Part shown: positions 53,455-60,000 of the stretch, piece by piece | How positions within the stretch are numbered: position 1 is the first letter of the stretch | How the letters are laid out: each line of letters starts with the position of its first letter | NCBI RefSeq assembly: GCF_026151205.1 | Contig: NC_087083.1 | Location: 2,425,036-2,485,035, forward strand | Source of the DNA: Bolinopsis microptera | Taxonomy: Eukaryota > Ctenophora > Tentaculata > Lobata > Bolinopsidae | Reading direction: 5' to 3' | Length of the DNA stretch: 60,000 nt | Translations under genes and position numbers: made by a program | Notes under the pieces: model-generated | The model's input: the letters and a program-made list of their open reading frames with translations, nothing else | The model's database searches: none | What the model was told of the DNA's origin: nothing

Positions 53455-53612
53455 CTCATCATCAGGGACAAAAGGATTTCGCGGCATGTACGAAACCGCG
53501 AAATTTCCCATTCTCCGCGACAAATCGCGATTTTTTACGTTTTCCGCGACAGATCGCGAAATTTCCCATTCTCCGCGACAAATCGCGATTTTTTCAGTCC
53601 TCCGCGAAAAAT

Positions 53613-53755
53613 CGCGCATTTTCCTTTAAATCTAACGACCAAATTTGCGCATTTTCCTTTAAATCTGAGGACCAAATTTGCGCATTTTCCTTTAAATCAG
53701 AGGACCAAATTTGCGCATTTTCCTTTAAATCTGAGGACCAAGTTTGCGTATTTTC
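53613..53755. repeat. 33-bp tandem repeat, four to five copies
   Basis: Unit GCGCATTTTCCTTTAAATCT then GAGGACCAAATTT. Near-identical copies within hAT element 2. Confidence 0.9.
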
Positions 53756-53805
53756 CATAAAATCTGCGTGCCTTCCGTGAGTTCCGATTGTAGGTACATT
53801 TTCGA

Positions 53806-55190
53806 TACGTACCTCTGAAGGCCGAGCTTCCGAGCTTCCGGAGCTTCCGAGCTCGTATTGCGAAGAGAAGGCCTGCCTTCCGAGATCGCATTACAAGGGG
53901 AGCCCTCGATACGAGTCCAAAATCGTGTATCGAAGCGTATGTGTGACCTTTGAAAACCGAAAAAAATATTTTCGGCTCATAATGATCAGGGTAGCATGAA
54001 ACATGAACAAAAGTAGTTTCCAGAAAAACTTTGAAAAATTTTGACTTAGAAGATTTTCGGTCCGAGTCATTCTCGATACGTACCTCTGAAGGCGGAGCTC
54101 CCGCTTCCGAGCTCGTATTGCGAAGAGAAGGCCTGCCTTCCGAGATCGCATTACAAGGGGAGCCCTCGATACGAGTCCAAAATCGTGTATCGAAGCGTAT
54201 GTGTGACCTTTGAAAACCGAAAAAAATATTTTCGGCTCATAATGATCAGGGTAGCATGAAACATGAACAAAAGTAGTTTCCAGAAAAACTTTGAAAAATT
54301 TTGACTTAGAAGATTTTCGGTCCGAGTCATTCTCGATACGTACCTCTGAAGGCGGAGCTCCCGCTTCCGAGCTCGTATTGCGAAGAGAAGGCCTGCCTTC
54401 CGAGATCGCATTACAAGGGGAGCCCTCGATACGAGTCCAAAATCGTGTATCGAAGCGTATGTGTGACCTTTGAAAACCGAAAAAAATATTTTCGGCTCAT
54501 AATGATCAGGGTAGCATGAAACATGAACAAAAGTAGTTTCCAGAAAAACTTTGAAAAATTTTGACTTAGAAGATTTTCGGTCCGAGTCATTCTCGATACG
54601 TACCTCTGAAGGCGGAGCTCCCGCTTCCGAGCTCGTATTGCGAAGGGAGGCCTGCCTTCCGAGATCGCATTACAAGGGGAGCCCTCGAGTCCAAAATCGT
54701 GTATCGAAGCGTATGTGTGACCTTTGAAAACCGAAAAAAATATTTTCGGCTCATAATGATCAGGGTAGCATGAAACATGAACAAAAGTAGTTTCCAGAAA
54801 AACTTTGAAAAATTTTGACTTAGAAGATTTTCGGTCCGAGTCATTCTCGATACGTACCTCTGAAGGCGGAGCTCCCGCTTCCGAGCTCGTATTGCGAAGG
54901 GGAGGCCTGCCTTCCGAGATCGCATTACAAGGGGAGCCCTCGAGTCCAAAATCGTGTATCGAAGGGTATGTGTGACCTTTGAAAACCGAAAAAATATTTT
55001 CGGCTCATAATGATCAGGGTAGCATGAAACATGAACAAAAGTAGTTTCCAGAAAAACTTTGAAAAATTTTGACTTAGAAATTTTTCTGTCCGAGTCATTC
55101 TCGATACGTACCTCTGAAGGCGGAGCTCCCGCTTCCGAGCTCGTATTTATATTGCGAAGGGGAGGTCTGCCTTTGGAGATCGTATATGGA
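53806..55190. repeat. 260-bp tandem repeat, about five copies
   Basis: TACGTACCTCTGAAGGC recurs at about 53808, 54076, 54336, 54597, 54850 and 55108. Middle copies are almost identical, later ones carry small deletions. Open minus-strand frames repeat with it and are not genes. Confidence 0.95.
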
Positions 55191-55192
55191 AG

Positions 55193-55392
55193 TTGACCAG
55201 TAGACATATAAAACTTGACCAGACGACATAAAGTTGACCAGTAGACATATAAAACTTGACCAGACGACATAAAGTTGACCAAACGACATATAAAACTTGA
55301 CCAAACGACATAAAGTTGACCAGACGACATAAAGTTGACCAGTAGACATAAAAAACTTGACCAAACGACATAAAGTTGACCAGAAGACACAC
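55193..55392. repeat. ~20-bp tandem repeat (TTGACCAGACGACATAAAG)
   Basis: About ten copies of alternating 19-22-bp units (GTTGACCAGTAGACATA, CTTGACCAGACGACATAAA) just before the BED-like ORF of hAT element 2. Confidence 0.9.
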
Positions 55393-55512
55393 AATGGATT
55401 AAGAAATCGAACAGTATGTTAAATCAGTGTTGTTATTGAATCGTCACTTGTCAGATATTTCGTCATCGATAACGTCATCGTTATTCGCTTGGTATTGTAT
55501 TCGCTTGTTATA

Positions 55513-55734
55513 ATGGACCGCTTTGTCAAACGGCCTGCCGACAAACCGGCTGGACCTTCTTCTAGCAAACGCTCGAAACAGGCTAAACAGGGCAATATAA
55601 CTGCTTCGACGAGAGTGGCTGAATTTGGCAAATCATCGTTTTATGCTGACAATGGGAAGCTATTTTGTAGAGCATGTAATCTCGTCGTAGACCACATAAG
55701 GAACATTCATGGGCTTCCCTCGGGATGTGCTTAG
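55513..55734 (+). pseudogene. BED/CGGBP1-like zinc-finger ORF of hAT element 2
   Basis: 73 codons from ATG 55513: MDRFVKRPADKPAGPSSSKR, then GKSSFYADNGKLFCRACNLV and DHIRNIHG. CxxC followed by H...H within a Phe-rich context is BED/CGGBP1-like, the DNA-binding N-terminus of hAT transposases. The stop follows directly and no dimerisation or DDE region remains. It may still bind the subterminal CCGCGA motifs if expressed. Confidence 0.6.
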
Positions 55735-56321
55735 AACTTCTAGAAGGTTCGTGCAGGGGGCCGGGGTAAGGATGTCGTCCAGGGTAAGCTTCAAGGGGTA
55801 GAGGTTGGATACTAGATGGGGATAGACTAGGTAGGGATATTGGAATTGGATTGAAAAGTTCGTAGTATTCCATTGCTATAGTTGTGAAGTGTAGATGGTC
55901 GAATGATAATGTCTCCTGTCGTCTGTTGAAAGTTATATAGTATCGATAACGAGATATGTCATACAGTACGTATGACATTGCAACATTTGAGATCATGTCA
56001 AAAGTTATGGCAGCTCTTGTTGTTATTGACCCCCAATCCCCATCAGCCTGTATCAGATCATATATGATGAGATCACATCCTCATGGGACATGAGCCGATC
56101 AAATAGAATAGTCAAAGAATATGTGAACTCTAACTAAGCACTGTAAATACATTATTTTTTGTCGCGAATTCGCCGCGATTTTTCGATTTTTTGCCGCGAA
56201 TATGCCGCGATTTCCGAAATTCCCGCCGCGAATTAGCCGCGAATTAGCCTAGTTTGGCTTGTCGCGGTGCCGCGATTTTTGGCCAAAATAACCGCGAAAT
56301 CCTTTTGTCCCTGCTCATCAT

Positions 56322-57917
56322 CAACTGTTCTCAGGCTAATTACCTCACCTCATTCTCCACATCTACATAAAAGGGAAGGTGTTTCTATACTTTTTTAATA
56401 TAATAATACAATTATTATGCACATTCAGTTTTCTCACGCTTTCATTCAAGATTGCTTCACCACTTTTGATTTAATGTTCATATAATGTACAGCAGGGTGT
56501 CAGAATTATTGGCGTGTTTGAAATTTTATGTGTATTTTATGATGAAATCAATATTTTTGTAGATGTAATATTACGCACGGGACAATCACAACTTATTTCC
56601 TTTCAGATCAGTTGCTTGCTGTTTTCCAGTCTTCACATTCAGTTTCACAACTGTCAACAGTTCCTTGCATGCCATAGGCTCGCTTATAGAAAAAAATGCC
56701 GTCTCCGGATCAGCCCTCCTTGACAGTTGACTCTATCATATCACAATCCATGAAATGGTTCGTAAATTAAACATTATCGTTCTATTAGTGTTCATATTTA
56801 TTGGAAAGATTATCCATTTTTCTCTGTCACCCTATGATTCCGAAGTAATATAATATACCTTATTTCAACCTATATTAGTGATATAATCATTCAAACGCAT
56901 GAAAAACTAATTGAATAATTAACTGATTTCAGAGCAGCTGTGAACACAATTTTGTCAAAACATAACGCACACCATCGGCTGCTGATTGAGTGATATTACT
57001 TCCTAATTCACAGATCTCCAAATCTACTACTTTACACTAACCTAGCAAGACAATGGAATGAACACTTCATCTTATTGAACTAATTAACATACTGGACATT
57101 GAGACTTGAATTCCAATAATTGGTATCATGATCATTGAAGTATGACTAGAACACATCATTTAATCTTTATAACCACTAATTAGAAAATGGAACAGAGGGA
57201 CCAGTTTTAAGCACAACATGATAATAATATGTTCTCTTCCTTATTTATCCATTTCTATTTCACCTAGATTTATATCGTGTATCATTTTTCTCTGCCATAG
57301 AGTTGCGCGTTGTTATGGCAACTTCAATCTTAACGTTTGCGGAGGAACATTCATATTAAATCTACACGCGATATTTCAGAGTAAAGTCGCGCGGCTTATC
57401 AGTAAAATTAATTAAATTACCTTAACGCGCGCGCTGTGTCTGAACAACATTTATTTTCTTCGATGCACAAGTATTTCATTCCTTTAACATCCACAGATAA
57501 CTAAACTCGCGGCACCTCCAAACTTGAGCTAATCAACAATTACATTAAGCTGGTCCGGCCCACTCTAATTGCATTGGCTGACCTTCTGAGCTGAGGTACA
57601 ACGATCAACTTTTATTTTGGTTTAATGTAACTATTCACAATTCAGCTAGTCAATTAAGCCAATTCACGTGACACAAGAAACGAACAATTAATTGAAGGCG
57701 AAGGCATGATAAAATTTGAAGAGTTGGTGCAAGTGGATGGAAATCTAGCGTCCGCCGACAGCCGAACAAACGGGCGCAATTCTTGTTTTAGAGACAGTAG
57801 ATTATCAAATGTTGCATATAGTAGTAGTAAATCTTTCAAAGTACGAAATATCTCTTTAAAAGAGCATCCTAGGCACCTTATAGATATCAAAACGCATAAA
57901 AAAGAAAACAAAAAACA
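56322..57917. other. No gene recognised; 3' flank of the LINE at its right
   Basis: AT-rich. The part nearest 57917 is presumably the 3' UTR of the minus-strand LINE. No poly(A) or simple-repeat tail marks its end clearly. Short open frames at 56514 and 57218 show no domain. Confidence 0.4.
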
Positions 57918-60000
57918 TCAACCATCTTCTAACTTCTTCCACTCCTCCCTATCTAAAGCTAAAAATCTAAGGTCTTCGAAATCAGTCAAATTCTTAAGTC
58001 TAATATCAAGATTTCTACTAGTCAAGTCTTTTCTAATAACATCTAATAAGTTTAAACATGGTCTACCCCGTCTCCCTTCCATAAAAATATCAGAATTTAT
58101 AGCAAATAACATAGAGGTGTATGCTGGTGAGTCTTCCTGTCCTCTTAAGATATGTCCTAACATTCTCCATCGAAACTTAGAGACTCTCACAGACAAGGGA
58201 GTGACATAACAACGAGCATAGAGTGCCTCATTAGAAATAACCCCAGTAGGCCATCTGATGTTGAGGATTCTTCGGAGGTGTTTGCGATGAGCAATATCAA
58301 GTTCATTCAACGAAGCTAGTGGTGCAGCCCAGGAGTTGCAGTTGTAGAGTAGAATAGAGACTACTTGTGCCTTGTAGATTTTGATCTTCCTTTGGACTGA
58401 AATCTTGCTCTTCATCCAAACTTTCTGAAATTTACTAAAGGCAACATTACCAAGGAATATTCGATTCTTGATATCCTTAACAGTGCACATCAACGATCCT
58501 AAAGTTTTGTTAGAGCGCCACTCTTCATCACCTCTATACACTTTTCCAACAATCACCTTGCGTTTAACAGTGGGTTTAGGATCTGCTAAATAAAAATGGA
58601 CAAATTCAGTCTTGGAAGAATTGATATGAAGGTCCCACTGCTGGAATATATCTTTAGCGATAGGAAGCATTTCTTTGAGTGGAGCAAGTTCAGTGTTATT
58701 AAAGTCAATATCATCAGAGTATCCTGTTTCGAGTGGCATGAATTCTTCTGAGATAGGAGGATTAGGGATTGGATGATTCACTGGGTAAGGTGTTGATGAT
58801 ACTTGGGAGAGTACAGATCTGAGGTGAATAAGTGCAGCGGCTTCAACAACAGTAAATAGATTACCTGATAGTGCATCTCCTTGAAATGCTCCAGTTGTGC
58901 TTTGGAACTCAATTGATACAGTATTATTGACTTTTACTTTCAACACTGTGTTTGATAGTAGGAGCCGTACCATCCTAATTTCATCACTAGTACAGCCAGC
59001 ATCTTCAAGAACATTGAGTACTGTTTCTCTGCTGATGGTGTCAAAGGCACTTGACATGTCTATACTCATTCTGTGGTAGCTCCAATGCTTTCTAAGTACC
59101 ACTGAGGTTAGCATACGTTGAGACCAAATTATATCGCCACAACTTCTACCTCTCTTGTAAGCACTTTGTGTAGGACCGGTGTACTGATCTAGCTTGCCTT
59201 GGATACGTTTTAGGGTAATCATTGACAGTAATTTTCTGGAGCAGTTTGAGAGGGTGAGAGGTCTGATGTTTGCTGCTGGACCAAGTGGTTTCTTAGGCTT
59301 TTGGAGTGGAGTAATGTTGCCTTTTCCAATAGATGTTATGGTGGTGTTTGTTTCAAATGCGGTATTTATACAGTCTGCATATTTCTGAAATACACTTCTG
59401 TTTGCATACTTAATCAATTCACTTGGGATATCATCAGGCCCAGTGGCTCTACCATTCTTCAAAGCTTTAGCAGCTATCTCAACTTCAATAGCAGTAATAG
59501 GGTCAGCGAGAGGACTAGGTTGATCAAAGAAAGTGTCAATAGGCTCAACTGTATGTTTTGCAGTGAACTTCTCTTCAAAGTGGTTCTTTAGTGTAGCAGC
59601 TTTTCCAGTGTCTGTACCTATGAAGTTAGAGTTTTCATCATGCACACTTATGGTTGGAGCACGTTTGATACCTGCTAGTTGGCGAGTGGCTGCAAAGTAT
59701 GCTCTAGAACTATCAGTTTCGTTTATCTCTTCAGCAAGAGTGTCTGCATGCTCTTCTTGAAGGAGCTTGATTCTCTTACGAGTGTCATTTTGAATACGAT
59801 TGATTTTGGTACGTATAACTGATCTATCTTCAGAGGTGTTGTTCTGATTGAGTAGAGCTTGTAGAACTTTCTTTTCATCAGACATCTCTCGAATTTCAAG
59901 GTCATTACAAAAGTTTTTAGGGCGTTTCCTAGGAAGGTATCCAATACTAACCTCAGCAGCTTTATGTACATTGTGAAACAAACTATTCATTTCTTCCTCA
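57918..60000 (-). mobile_element. Non-LTR retrotransposon (LINE), ORF2 3' portion, reverse transcriptase
   Basis: A 690-codon intact frame counted from a Met at 59990; the true ORF continues beyond the window, where an endonuclease is expected. Reverse transcriptase landmarks: GPDDIPSELIKYA (185-197), NIRPLTLSNCSRKLLSMI (241-258), QSAYKRGRSCGDIIW (275-289), motif A SIDMSSAFDTIS (D311, D317), motif B TTGAFQGDALSGNLF (365-379), motif C GYSDDIDF (D426/D427). The tail LLYNCNSWA and GRRGRPCLNLLDVIRKDL are typical of LINE C-termini. It copies its own RNA at a nicked target. With no frame breaks in over 2 kb it is young. Clade not determined. Confidence 0.9.

Larger units (their letters stand above)
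53463..56313. mobile_element. hAT element 2, 2.85 kb, non-autonomous
   Basis: Perfect 22-bp terminal inverted repeats begin CAGGGACAAAAGGATTTCGC, flanked by an exact 8-bp target duplication CTCATCAT (53455-53462 and 56314-56321). CAGGG ends with an 8-bp duplication identify the hAT superfamily. Subterminal regions are dense in CCGCGA/TCGCGA words. Inside are a 33-bp repeat, a 260-bp repeat, a ~20-bp repeat and a BED-like ORF, but no transposase core, so movement would need a partner. Confidence 0.9.

Noticed and set aside
53891-55390. Repeated 60-86-aa open frames and a 267-aa minus frame
   Set aside because: Each is a reading of the 260-bp tandem repeat of the hAT element; length follows the repeat period.
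1-60000. CRISPR arrays, bacterial operons or ribosome-binding sites
   Set aside because: The DNA is eukaryotic, with spliced genes; tandem repeats here have no unique spacers.

Overview
This window is nuclear DNA from an animal, probably an invertebrate. The genes have GT-AG introns and animal-type families: inositol-trisphosphate 3-kinase, an APMAP/strictosidine-synthase-like membrane protein, and a cytosolic sulfotransferase. Intergenic DNA is AT-rich and crowded with Helitron, hAT, LINE and foldback DNA. The mix would fit a cnidarian or another marine invertebrate, but nothing seen here fixes the phylum.

Layout. 1-1.6 kb: last seven exons of an ITPK gene (+). 3.7-15.1 kb: a complete nine-exon APMAP-like gene (-), rebuilt here from splice sites and matching phases. 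Its 7.6-kb third intron holds a 1.3-kb foldback element, an intronless sulfotransferase on the opposite strand, and a 3.7-kb satellite of 11-bp units, each resembling a GATA-factor site. 15.5-18.3 kb: tandem repeats, a degraded hAT element and a (CCCT)n array. 18.3-22.7 kb: copies of an unnamed interspersed repeat (RptA here), one interrupted by a 1.85-kb element whose long inverted repeats fold into multi-arm cloverleaf shapes. 23-31.8 kb: a broken signal-peptide/PAN/ectodomain gene among remnants of FLYWCH, DDE transposase and LINE genes, plus a tRNA-derived SINE. 31.9-41.7 kb: two tandem copies of a three-exon surface-protein gene, each broken by a different lesion (a 4-bp insertion; a cloverleaf-element insertion) and bounded by (CCCT)n arrays. 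42-53 kb: a large Helitron-class element. Its long ORF joins an SGNH-hydrolase-like domain, an AlkB-type dioxygenase, basic repeats, zinc-knuckle-like regions, an HUH Rep nuclease and a Pif1 helicase; after one frameshift comes a second ORF with the end of the helicase and a possible cysteine peptidase. A 2A-type motif lies just upstream. 53.5-56.3 kb: a hAT element with perfect 22-bp TIRs, an 8-bp target duplication and three internal tandem-repeat blocks. 57.9-60 kb: the 3' part of an intact non-LTR reverse transcriptase (-) that runs off the window.

How the parts relate. The two host genes at the left are ordinary single-copy-type genes. The middle is a young tandem duplication of a surface-protein gene whose copies are decaying under transposon insertion. 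The right third is almost entirely mobile DNA. The most unusual items are the SGNH-AlkB-Rep-helicase-peptidase element, the cloverleaf-ended transposon and the GATA-motif satellite inside an intron.
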